A stretch of 64,000 nucleotides of DNA from Sugiyamaella lignohabitans. Taxonomy: Eukaryota; Ascomycota; Dipodascomycetes; Dipodascales; Trichomonascaceae. The notes under the pieces are model-generated. The model saw only the letters and a program-made list of their open reading frames with translations. It did not search any database and had not been told where the DNA came from. Of this stretch, positions 1 to 9,558 are shown piece after piece. The stretch's first letter is position 1. Every line of letters begins with the position of its first letter. Location: assembly GCF_001640025.1 (NCBI RefSeq), contig NC_031672.1, positions 2,728,001 through 2,792,000 on the forward strand. Reading direction: 5' to 3'. A program made the position numbers and the translations under genes.

Positions 1-461
1 GCACCACGGCCTTATTGACCGAGGTGCGGAAAAACTCTGCTAGTTACAGGCCTTTTCGGGCATTCGGCCATGTGACAGAGAGTATCGTTTAGTGATATGC
101 AGGGATGGACCCTGTAACATATCGTGGACCCTGACAGCACGGCCACTTGGTTCGCGTAGCTATAACTGAGATATGCACACTAACATCCAGGGTTCAACGA
201 CATATCAACACTCTAGGTGAGATTGCTCCTTCGTTAAGTTCAAGTCGTGATATTGGGATGGGGGAGTGAAACATTGGCGCTCTAGAGACTAATGGAACAA
301 CTTCTAGACGTGAATTCTTTAGTATTTATGGGTGCATTTAAAACATCTCCTCTAATATAACTGAACCATTTATATATAAATCTAACACACTGGCTGGCTC
401 CAGAAAGATCCAGTATTAAAATATAATAAAATGCATAGATTTATACAAACTCTTTATATAT
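1..461. other. Intergenic, no gene seen
   Basis: AT-rich sequence downstream of PEX1, with no convincing coding frame, tRNA or repeat element. It probably holds the PEX1 3' untranslated region near position 400-461. Confidence 0.5.
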
Positions 462-3400
462 TTACATTAAAGTGGCTCTGCCGCCGATATCAGTACTAGG
501 TGTTCCACTGGGCATCTCTCCACTACGACCAGACACGAATTGGTGGTAGATTGCCCCGAGTTTGTTGCGTTCCTTGAGTGAAATAGATGGGCTAGTTTCG
601 GCAAGAGATTTGGCTATATGCCTAGGGAGAATGACAACATTATTTGAGGCCTTGGAAGAGGCCCCAGAAGCAGCAATGTCTTTCGTCTGAGAAGCGTTGA
701 CCTCAGTCGAACCCATGATGACCTCGAGCTTTTTAGACATCTCTGCCCGTTTGCTAGCATCATGACGACTCGTAACAGCATTACCGTTTGTAGCAGGAGA
801 GGTAGGGTCAATTTCGAAAAAGTCAATCGTCTTAGCCAATGTGTTTGAATCAGCAGAGCCATTGGCAGTCGCACTATTATCGTCCAAGTTAAGGTCTACA
901 TCGACGACTTCATGAATAGCCTCCATGTAAGCATTATACAAGAGAGCCTGAAGATCTGCTCCAGAGTATCCGCTAGTCTGCTCAGCTACCGATTGTAGGT
1001 CCACATCTTCAGACAGCTTCATATCACCTTGAACAGCACGAAGAATGTCCAACCGATCCTCCAAATCAGGCATATCACAAATCAGTGACTTATCAAGACG
1101 TCCAGGACGGAGCAACGCAGAATCAATCAAATCTGGCCGACTGGTAGCTGCCAATACATAAACACCATCAAGACCCTCGGCACCATCCATCTGAGTAAGC
1201 ATTTGATTGACTACTCGGTCAGTAACACCTGTACTATCATGACCTCTTTTTGGTGCGATTGAGTCAAACTCGTCAAAAAATAAAATACATGGCTTTGCTG
1301 CCTGAGCACGATCGAACAAATCTCGAACAGACTGTTCACTGGCACCAATATACTTATTCAATATCTCAGGTCCTTTGATAGAAATAAAATTAAGTCCACA
1401 TTGGGCTGCGACTGCAGAGGCAAGGAGTGTTTTTCCACAACCTGGATATCCATACAGCAACAGACCAGATCTCAAACGGAGCGGACAGTTCGCAAAGATA
1501 GGAGCATATCTGGTCGGCCATTCCAAAGTCTCGAGAATAACTTTTTTGGTCTCTCGGAGTCCACCGATTTCTGACCAGGAAACACTGGATTTTTGTAACT
1601 TGACTCCTCTAAGTGATGACGGTACAAAGTCCTTCATGGCATCATCAAAATGCGACTGGTTAATAGTCGAGCCTGGGGCATCACTGCCATTAGCAGACCC
1701 ATTTTCTGCTACAGTGCCATAATGTCCTGCCTCGATCCTTTCAAATAGGGTCTCGTGATTAGCTCTTTCGACCAAAGTCCAAAGGTCACCAGGTTGGTAT
1801 CCTTCAGTGCTACCTGCAACCTCCAGAATATCAAAACTGGGGTCTTTCACTAAACCCAAGCTAGCAACTGCCTGGTTTAAAATAGTTTCTCGGACATACT
1901 TGTCAGGCGATTTCAAATGCAAAATTTCTTCAAAAATGTGATTGGTAATCAAAGAAGAGTGCAGACTCTCTTTGGTGACTGAGGAAGCGAGAATACTGAC
2001 ATTGCGGACAGATACAGTAGACTCTGTCAATAACTTGAACACTTCAGCAAGCTGTCTAGTTTTGGTAGCATCCGCATGTTCAATCTCTGCTGGAATAAGT
2101 TTATCCAAATCATCGAGAATAATGACGCTTGGCGAGTACCAAGCAGCTTCAAGGAATAGTTTGCGTAAAGTTTCCTTGAGTGAATGAACTTGCTTTTCTG
2201 CGTGTACGGCACACGGGAACCAGATTGTATGAACAAAATCTTCCTTGAGACGTGATTGGACTTCCCGAAGGACAGATGTCTTACCAGACACCCGTGTGCC
2301 GTAAACAAGGGTTCCCTTGTTTCCACTTCTCACTGCCGTATTGGCATCTGACAGAAACTGGTCTACTCCAACAATGGGCCTAGAAACAGAACGAGGCTCC
2401 AACAATGTTTGTAAACGTGGAGCTATAGACGACTCAGGGCGAACCACCTCTGATTCTAATGCAATTGTTGGCAATTTTGAAGATGACTTTGTACTGACAT
2501 TAAACCAGATAGGAGATGTGCTTGTAGAATGCGATGTCTCGGTATCAAATTCAACAAGACACCCCAAAGGCAATTCATCTCCAATTGGTGGTAATTGCAT
2601 GAAGTTGGTAATAGGGCTACCACTGTTTGTTAAAAGTGACACTTGGTCCAGTAGTTTTTTGACTTGATCTAGTTTCTTGTCACCAGCACTGGACTCGTCC
2701 TGCGACGAAGCTGACTTGAGTTTAAGAGAGTTTGGGGCGCTGACGGTCACAATAGGACGTATAGATAGTTTTGAGGGAGCTTTGGACAGCGGTTTTTGAG
2801 CCGGTTCAAGGCGAATTACATTTCCAACAGAATCAGAAATACCAAGTGCCACACTTAGAGCATACGAGAGCCCAACATGTCCGTGAGGTCCATTTCTATA
2901 ACTAACCAGTTTAGCAACTACTGAGGTTGCAGATGGAATATCATTTGTATCTTCACCCAGAGCTGCAGTGGTAGCAGAATTAGCACCAGTAACATTACTA
3001 CCCGTACCATTGTTGGCTGTGTTGGCTGCAGTACTATTGACTCCGGGTACCGTATTTTGGTTAGCATTACCACTTTGTACGCCAGTAGGTGTAATGACAC
3101 TAACACTAACATATTCCGCACCACGCAAGGGATAAAGAACAGAATCAGGGTCAGCATAGACCTCCATGGTATACTTTTGAGAAGCAGCATTGAGGTCGCT
3201 ATAAGATGGGTGAGGAAGGCTGACACCTCTTAAAAGAACGTTTGGAGCAGCTCTACCAGATTGTTTACCTCCAGAATGCGTTCCAGATGCAGCTGAGTTG
3301 TTTCCACCAATAAGTTTTGATTGCTCTTTTTCCTTTTTGGCAACCTTTGGTGCAATTATCACCTCGGAGTTAGGTGATAGCTGAGCAAAGGCAAATCCAC

Positions 3401-3976
3401 CTGCTGGTTCAGGTTCTATTTTCACGACAGCCAAGGTAGCTACACTTGTAGGTGAAGGGTAAACAGTGATAGTGTGTAATTTGCTGACAGCACGTACTTG
3501 ATTAATCATCCATGACTCCAAAAACTCGGCATGAGTTTCTACGATCTCCCAATCTGAGTTGGTCACTGGATCCAAGTGTACCGTATGAGCTTGAGGCGGA
3601 TCAGCATGGATCACAATTGTTACTTTTTGCTTCTGATCTAGTCCGAGTCCACTGGCAAAAGTGGGATCAATCTCTAAGATATCACTAGAAGAGGAACCGG
3701 GTCTAGCATCGCTGGCAGAGGTCATACCTGTCCAGCCAACAAAAACATGTTCTTCCTTGATTCTTATACCCCTTTTCTGGAATTTCAATTCAAAAACAAC
3801 ATTCTGAGCTGGCTAGATTTATTTTTTGTTAGTTCAACCCTTGGGGTATAATCAGAGGCTGGAAGAAAAGTCATACGTACAATGTTCGCATTAAACAACA
3901 CGCCAGTCACCGAAGCAGGCAAGTTCACTAACGACGACCGTAATGGCACAAAAGCCACTGTAGCTGAATATGACAT
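462..3976 (-). CDS. PEX1: Peroxisomal AAA ATPase Pex1, two exons
   Basis: Pex1 forms a hetero-hexameric ATPase with Pex6 that pulls ubiquitinated Pex5 receptor out of the peroxisome membrane. The gene reads as exon 1 at 3976-3881 (32 codons, starting MSYSATVAFVPLRSS) and exon 2 at 3803-462, giving 1145 aa, the family's usual length. The 77 nt intron starts GTACGT, has a CTAAC branch point and ends CTCAG. Splicing restores the Pex1 N-domain (LRSSLVNLPASV, then NVVFELKF and GWTG). D1 has a Walker A of GTRVSGKT near residue 536 and a weak Walker B (VIILDDLD) near 593. D2 has GYPGCGKT near 820 and ILFFDEFDS near 875, followed by the SRH-type GRLDK. The GYPGCGKT and preceding LEWPTRYAPIF block are typical of Pex1 rather than Pex6 or Cdc48. 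The long exon alone has no ATG at its 5' end, which supports the upstream exon. The gene stands alone and its regulation is not visible. Confidence 0.95.
3804..3880 (-). other. PEX1: PEX1 intron
   Basis: Spliceosomal intron of 77 nt, phase 0. The donor is GTACGT, the branch sequence GAACTAAC and the acceptor CAG about 25 nt further on. A second acceptor (TTCCAG) 24 nt downstream would also keep frame, but it would remove the conserved NVVFELKF stretch. Confidence 0.85.
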
Positions 3977-4708
3977 TGCCAAGAAGTAAGATGCTTCTGA
4001 ACTATAAACTTCTGAACTATAACTGTCTACCTCTCTTTTGCTAGCTTCTAGGCAGTTGGTTTGCGTCTATATAACCGAAGCGAACTCCGGGGATTCATAT
4101 GCAGTAGAAATGTGGAGTAAGTGGAAGTGTATACGGTAAAACACCGAGGCAGTTAGTTAACGGCTGATGAGTGCATAGTAGCCGCCAGACTGAATTTCAA
4201 ACGCATTAAACACCTAACACTACTTCCAGCACAATTTGAAACTGATAATAATGGAGAATAATTGTAATTATATACTGATAGATGTATGTTTCTGGCTGTT
4301 GGTGTCAAAACGGATCGACCCTTGCCGAAATCTCGATACAGTACTGTTTGTTAGTATGACTGAGGACAAGATATAAAATGAAGTTTTCTACTATACTCAA
4401 TGAGATACAAAACACTATCAAATCGGATCTTTTATATAATCCAACAGGACTTCTCTCTTATTTATATGAATAATTTGCTACTTGTTTCGACAATCTAACG
4501 TTGCTAGACCGAGTAAAACGCGACTATGACGTTCTATATGAGACAAAAGTGGACAGTAGCATACCTTGACTAATGCAAGGTGAATATCGATAGCGGCATG
4601 AGTTGAATTCGGTAACTGAAACGGATAGTCTGCTCCCAGATTGACATACTTATCCAGGACAATTTCGTTCGTTTTCACACTATCAAGCTTTGGGCGAGTT
4701 CAAAATAT
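3977..4708. other. Intergenic between PEX1 and retroelement
   Basis: This is the PEX1 promoter side, about 730 bp with no supported gene. The short reading frame at 4478-4678 has no ATG-proximal features or recognisable domain and is treated as chance. Confidence 0.5.
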
Positions 4709-4963
4709 TGTAAGAGATGCGACAGCTGACGAGCCAACCTCGTCCAGCCAGCCGTCGGAAGAGACGAGGGATGGTCACCCACCGGGTTTCGCAGAACAGT
4801 GTGTATAAACATCTTCACGCGACGGGTGGCTTGATTTTGAAAAAGTAACAAAAGTCTTGTGAATAAAATTAGTAATTAAATCAGAATCCAGTCAAGATCC
4901 TCTCTCGACCTCCGTATTCATAGTATCCCTAGCTGTACCTTTACTTCGATCCTGATTTTTACA
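4709..4963 (+). repeat. 5' LTR of Ty3/gypsy-type element
   Basis: A 255 bp repeat beginning TGTAAGAGATGC and ending TTTTTACA, matching 7434 onward in the same orientation. It contains a TATAAA at 4804-4809 and an AATAAA-like site further on. The TG...CA ends are standard for LTRs. Confidence 0.85.
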
Positions 4964-4965
4964 AT

Positions 4966-4973
4966 TGGTAGCG
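4966..4973 (+). other. Primer-binding site (initiator tRNA-Met type)
   Basis: TGGTAGCG lies two bases after the LTR end and is complementary to the 3' end of yeast initiator tRNA-Met (CGCTACCA). That is the usual Ty3/gypsy minus-strand primer. The match is lost after eight bases. Confidence 0.6.
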
Positions 4974-5078
4974 AGCGACACCAAAACACTGGCAACTGAG
5001 TCAATGAAATACTCAGCCTAATATGCTTCTAGCTCTGATGCTGATACCGACAGTTTTTTTCAAGACGTTGACAACACC

Positions 5079-6290
5079 ATGGAAGACGAACCTAGCGTGC
5101 AGAACCTCCAAGCCCTTATAGACGAAGTCAAGGCACTTCGCGCAATAGTGAACAGCCGAACCCAACATCAGAACGTGGCCACCCCCCAGAACAACAAGGC
5201 CCCGTTAACCTGGGAAGAAGTCCAACAAGGTATTAAGGCTCGGTTCTATGCCTATGAGCAGGAAACTGTTCTTAACACCTACACGACAATCCGTCAAACG
5301 TCTACCGTAGAGGAGTATGGACGTGCATTTGGACGCGTTGTCTCGCAACTACGCGTAGAAGACGTACCGTCGGATACTGCCCTGAGGGTTAGATTTATTA
5401 GCGGACTCCGCGCTGAATGTGGCCCCATGGTCCGCCTCATGAACCCAACGACCTGGGAAGAGGCCTTTGACATCGCTTATCGTTTCAGCTTGGAAGGGTC
5501 AGAATCGTCTTCTCTCCAAGGAACAACTCACTACCAGGCAGGCCCTTCCGCACCGTTTAACTACCCAGGCGGAATGGACCACAATGGAGACCTTATCATG
5601 GGCAACGCTAACCGTCTCCGACCACTGACCGAAGCCGAACGCGAAGCCCTCCGCAAGAGTGATTGTTGTTTCCGCTGTCGTCGCCAGGGCCATATCGCCC
5701 GAGACTGCCCTAAGGGGAAAAGGGCCGCGTCATTAACTCGGCTCAAAAATGACGCAATAACAGACTCAGTAAAGCCCCTGACTAGATCCCTTAGTACCAC
5801 CGTTCTCCCGCCTCAGCCACCTCAAGAATCAGAATCCCTATTCACGGTGCCCTTCAAAGCTTCAGAGCGAGTGGAAGTCAAAGCCCTACTGCACACTGGT
5901 TGTGAGACGAATCTCGTCCACCCGGATGTTATCAGCCAATTAGCGAGAGGAACGGAAGTTAAAGTCTCTTCAGTAAAACCCCGATCCATAGTACCATCAA
6001 TAAATTCGGCTACCATTAACTTCAATATCACCACTTTCGCTTCGCTAAGAATTCGTCGACCAGGATTTGAGGAGACCATTCACGCCTACATCGTCCCGGA
6101 TTTAGCCCACGAGCTCGTACTAGGACTCCCGTTTATTGCGTCCCACGAGCGGGACATCCAATGGGCCCAACGCACCTTCTGTGGCCACTACGTGCCCCAA
6201 GACCCGCTCCCCAGGAACTGTCCCTTAGTCTCTCAGTCTGCAACGCTCCTAACCAAACCTCCAGTCACCCCAGTCACCCAGTTGCCCTAG
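5079..6290 (+). CDS. Retrotransposon Gag with zinc knuckle and inactive protease domain
   Basis: A 403 aa frame. Residues about 50-160 resemble the retrotransposon gag domain (WEEVQQGIKARFYAYEQE, then VEEYGRAFGRVVSQL). A CCHC knuckle (CFRCRRQGHIARDCPKG) sits near 197-214. Residues about 260-360 resemble a retropepsin (VKALLHTGCETNLV, later HELVLGLPFIASHERDI). The catalytic Asp of the D-T/S-G triad is His (codon 272, CAC at 5892-5894), so protease activity should be lost. The frame ends in a TAG inside a CACCCCAGT minisatellite, where a longer polyprotein would be expected to continue. Coding potential is probably residual. Confidence 0.75.
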   Translation: MEDEPSVQNLQALIDEVKALRAIVNSRTQHQNVATPQNNKAPLTWEEVQQGIKARFYAYEQETVLNTYTTIRQTSTVEEYGRAFGRVVSQLRVEDVPSDTALRVRFISGLRAECGPMVRLMNPTTWEEAFDIAYRFSLEGSESSSLQGTTHYQAGPSAPFNYPGGMDHNGDLIMGNANRLRPLTEAEREALRKSDCCFRCRRQGHIARDCPKGKRAASLTRLKNDAITDSVKPLTRSLSTTVLPPQPPQESESLFTVPFKASERVEVKALLHTGCETNLVHPDVISQLARGTEVKVSSVKPRSIVPSINSATINFNITTFASLRIRRPGFEETIHAYIVPDLAHELVLGLPFIASHERDIQWAQRTFCGHYVPQDPLPRNCPLVSQSATLLTKPPVTPVTQLP

Positions 6291-6500
6291 TTGCCCCAGT
6301 CACCCCAGTCACCCAGCTGCCCTAGTGCCCAGGCACTCTAGTCACTCCAGTCACTCCAGTCACTTCACTCACCTCAGTCACCTCAGTCACTCTAGTCACC
6401 CCGGTCACGCAGTTGCCCTAGTTGCCCCAGTTGCCCCAGTTGCCCCAGTTGCCTCGCCTCAATCACCCCAGTCACCCCAGTCACCCCAGTTACCCCGATC
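6253..6500 (+). repeat. Pyrimidine/CAC-rich minisatellite inside the retroelement
   Basis: Degenerate tandem copies of about 9 bp units such as CAGTCACCC, CAGTTGCCC and CAGTCACTC run through the gag-pol junction. They create false Ser-His-rich and Val-Ala-Pro-rich frames. Slippage has probably expanded them after the element died. Confidence 0.8.
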
Positions 6501-6657
6501 GAATTCAACTATATCGACTTCGACACCGGAAAAAGAGTCAAGCACGCGCCACGAATACGCTCTCTACTACCTGTGGGCGTCAGTGTTCCCGGGTACCCCG
6601 CTTTAGGTCCACCTCACAGAACTTGCCTCCGCTGGGCAGCCTACAATTTCATCCTTT

Positions 6658-7160
6658 GTGACCGAAGAGTTTGCCGATGTGGTTACTAACGAGGCCCTAC
6701 CACGCTCCCCGATTGCGCCCGGAATGTTTTTTTTTTTTTTTTTTGAGATTAACTTCCGCAACCACGAGAGAATCCCCGCGAAACGGCCTTATCGTATGTC
6801 CTACCAAGAGAAACTAGAGCTAGAGAAACAACTAGAAGCTCTCCTTGCCAACCAGTTTATCCTGCCTTTCTCGTCTCCGTTCGCGGCCAGGCACCACCGG
6901 GACAAGACTTGCCAGGTCGGAGAGGACATTTTGCTACATGCACAGGCGTATGGCAAGCCTGAACCAATTCTTGAAGGCCCACCCTGTGTACGCAGGTCCA
7001 TATACCATTGTTAAGGAGATGGGGGACAATTCGTTCGAAGTAGATATTCAAGAAACATCCAAGAAGCACCGCACCATCAACAAAAATGGTTCCGCAAGTT
7101 CCACCGCTCAGAGTTTTACCCAACCTCCCTACCAAGCCATTCGGAAAGAGTCGTGTTGAG
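6658..7160 (+). pseudogene. Remnants of pol (start of RT joined to integrase C-terminus)
   Basis: From 6658 the frame reads EEFADVV, then an 18-T insertion giving a Phe run, then KRPYRMSYQEKLELEKQ and the RT entry segment. Around 6890-6900 it changes abruptly to integrase C-terminal sequence in more than one frame (QVGEDILLHAQAYGKPE, then AHPVYAGPYTIVKEMGDN). The YxDD motif, the RNase H domain and the DDE core are absent. This is a deletion derivative with frame breaks, not a functional gene. Confidence 0.7.
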
Positions 7161-7433
7161 TCGTATCAACGAAGTGACGAGCATTTGTGCGATCAACAAC
7201 AAGAAGATGACGACGTTCGTCAACTGGCAAGACTGCGACCCCCTCCACACTACCGAGATCAGTCAAGAGCCACTCAGGAAAATGGAGCCGCAACTGTTTA
7301 GGCTACTAGTCAGTAGCTGGAATCAAGCGGCACGCGAAGGGGCTACTGAGAAGGTACCAGACTGCCCGCTCATCGTGGTATCTGACGATACTGTGCCTAG
7401 AATCGAGGCTGATTCTAATAGGACCGGGGCGAA

Positions 7434-7690
7434 TGTAAGAAATGCGACAGCTGGAGAGCCAACCTCGTCCAACCAGCCGTCGGAAGTGCCGCGGGATGGT
7501 CACCCACTGGGTTTCGCAGGACAGCGTCTATAAACATCTTCACGTGACGTGTGGCGTGATTTTGAAGAAGTAACAAGTAGTCTTATGAATAAAATTACTA
7601 ATTAAATCAGAATCCAGTCAAGAGCCTCCTTCGACTCCCGTATCCCTAGTATCCCCGTAGTCGGACCTTTACAGAATCCTAATTCTGAAG
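7434..7690 (+). repeat. 3' LTR of Ty3/gypsy-type element
   Basis: Starts TGTAAGAAATGC and parallels the 5' LTR through the TATAAA (7529-7534), TGATTTTGAAG and AATCAGAATCCAGTCAAG blocks. The last 20-30 bases differ from the 5' copy, so the exact end (7673-7693) is uncertain. Substitutions and small indels against the 5' LTR indicate an old insertion. Confidence 0.8.
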
Positions 7691-7700
7691 ATATCAATAA

Positions 7701-7774
7701 GGTTCGATGGTCTAGTTGGTTATGGCATCTGCTTAACACGCAGAACGTCCCCAGTTCGATCCTGGGTCGAATCA
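7701..7774 (+). tRNA. tRNA-Val (anticodon AAC)
   Basis: A 74 nt cloverleaf. Acceptor GGTTCGA pairs with TCGAATC (one G-U) and the discriminator is A. The D arm contains the box A sequence TGGTCTAGTTGG. The anticodon stem is TCTGC/GCAGA with loop TTAACAC, which puts AAC at positions 34-36. The T arm is CCCAG-TTCGATC-CTGGG and holds box B. A T5 Pol III terminator follows at 7776-7780. There is no intron. The retroelement's 3' LTR ends just upstream, consistent with Pol III-directed insertion. Confidence 0.95.
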
Positions 7775-9558
7775 ATTTTTGGCTAAGCCTAGTATTTTTT
7801 TTATATATAATACGCCTCTGTCATATTTTAGAACCAAATATTGGTCGTTTGTCAATAAACAAGTCGGCAAACCTCAAATACGCCCAGAAGGAACTTCCTC
7901 TTCTTTACATTTAAGTTCTTGTGAGTCTTTCTAAACCAAATGTCTCGAGAATAAGCGGCATGAGCCCTTGAAGATGCGAAAAGCCGTAAGAGGTTTAAAA
8001 ATGTTCTTTTTAGTGTTTTAACCCATCAGTGTACACGTCGAGAGGATTATTCTAGACATCTTCCATGGTATGTGCTCTTTTAGTACTGAAAGACATCCAG
8101 TTTATTTGGGCACTTGTTCTCATGTGGTATCGGAGATAAGATGGGTGACGGTATCGGGGACTAATACCGGGTTTCGAAGTAAGCACGACCGGTACACAGC
8201 TTTCTGCTTGGATTAATTTCGGGTATACTCCATGAATCCATGAATATTGAAGCAGCCACACGATAGTGGCATTGGAACCCTATGATTAACAGCCTCAACC
8301 TGAAAATCCCCCATATCTAGCTTCGATATCGAAAAATAGCGGGAGTCTTATTTTGCGTTCACCTAATAATCCTTTCAAATGAATTAATTTCAGCAGGCAT
8401 CTCTGGAGCTTGTTTTACGTCGGAATTATGCTGAAATATTGGGTCATCATCTGTTATGTTACAGCACAGACGAACTATGGTCTCAGATTATAGAGAAAAA
8501 CTAGATTAATAATAATGTATTAATATATAAATAATCGAATCATTCCAGATCGCTCAGGAACGTTACTCGATCCCAGCTGGTGTACAAGGGTTACGCCTAG
8601 CAAGTTATGGAATAACTTAACATAGCTAAAACTAATATCTCAAAGGTTATAACATGGTCTGTTGGCAAACAACTGAGAGACTCAGTGTTTATAACAATGG
8701 CTAAAAAGTGAGAAAATCATAACATTAATAAAAGAGACATGAGAAACTAGTGCTACTAGAGCAGATCAACAACAAGAAAGAAAGAAAAGTGAATAATAGT
8801 TCAATAGGTAAGTTCGTAACAGTCAAGGTCGCAGTAATCCAGCCCATTCAGCTCTCAATTGGACCCATCCCATGTATTTACGTTCAGCTCATTTCAACCA
8901 CTTGATCAGGTTGATAATAACTGTGGAAACTGAACCTCAAGTTAATATGTCATGAAAGAGTGGTATTACTACGGTTCATTGGCCAGGTGTCTTAAGGTGA
9001 CCATAGATGTCACCAGGGATGGGAACACCTTGCCTCAAATCTGCTTGAATCCTCATCATCCGTCCATGAAAAATAGTGGAACTGGATCCCAATCCAAAAT
9101 GTCGCAAAGCAAGATTGCGCCGTAAATGAATGGGGTCAAGTATATTCAGGAGTAGAACAGCAAGGAGCCGAAACTACCGTAGTCGAACAAACTAAACGGT
9201 CAGCAGCTCGCGGTGTGCGAGGCGACGGGTCTAGTGAACAACAAGGGACGATGAGAAAATGCAGATATGAGGTCAGTAAACCAATGAATGATAGACGAAG
9301 TCGGTCGGGACTCGGGGTGTCCTCGACTGAAATCGCCAATCCAACAGGAAATCGTAATGACTACTATTCCAATAGTACCAAATTTGGAACCATAACTCTG
9401 GTAATTCTTAAGGTATTTGAGTTTCTTCAGTTAAAGTTCAGATGAGACGAAAACTATCACCGTGATTCAACAGTTAAGAAACGAAACGAACAAAATGAAT
9501 TGTGGCCAGGAAACTGCCAGATGGGCTGGTAACCACATACCATGAATGAATGAACTTA
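7775..9558. other. Gene-free stretch downstream of PIPK A
   Basis: About 1.8 kb with no supported gene. Its last part (8985-9350) is the conserved PIPK 3' module listed separately; the remainder is AT-rich unique sequence. Confidence 0.6.
8985..9350 (-). repeat. PIPK-associated 3' module, copy of gene A
   Basis: Sequence 210-570 bp beyond the stop of PIPK A that is clearly homologous to the regions beyond PIPK D (44040-44340) and PIPK E (62630-62960). Shared blocks include GCTCGCGGTGTGCGAGGCGA, AACAACAAGGGACGATGAG and CCAATGAATGATAG. A 4-base indel relative to D and E breaks any common reading frame, so it is a non-coding conserved or recently duplicated flank. Confidence 0.75.

Larger units (their letters stand above)
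4709..7690 (+). mobile_element. Decayed Ty3/gypsy-type LTR retrotransposon
   Basis: A 3.0 kb element with two similar but clearly diverged direct LTRs, a primer-binding site, a gag/protease frame and fragments of pol. Most of reverse transcriptase, RNase H and the integrase core are missing: sequence resembling the first part of RT (LEKQLEALLANQFILPFSSPF, to about 6890) runs straight into sequence resembling the integrase C-terminal domain (HPVYAGPYTIVKEMGDNSFE, about 6970-7080). An 18-T run interrupts the RT remnant at 6727-6744. Several frame breaks follow gag. The element cannot be autonomous. Its 3' edge is uncertain because the two LTR ends differ; it lies roughly 10-25 bp before the tRNA-Val gene, the position Ty3-like integrases prefer. 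No target-site duplication could be resolved. Confidence 0.85.

Noticed and set aside
3785..3982. Separate small gene upstream of PEX1
   Set aside because: It is the PEX1 first exon read on into the intron; the LRSSLVNLP motif belongs to the Pex1 N-terminus.
6253..6500. CRISPR-like array
   Set aside because: Degenerate 9 bp tandem units without unique spacers, inside a eukaryotic retroelement.
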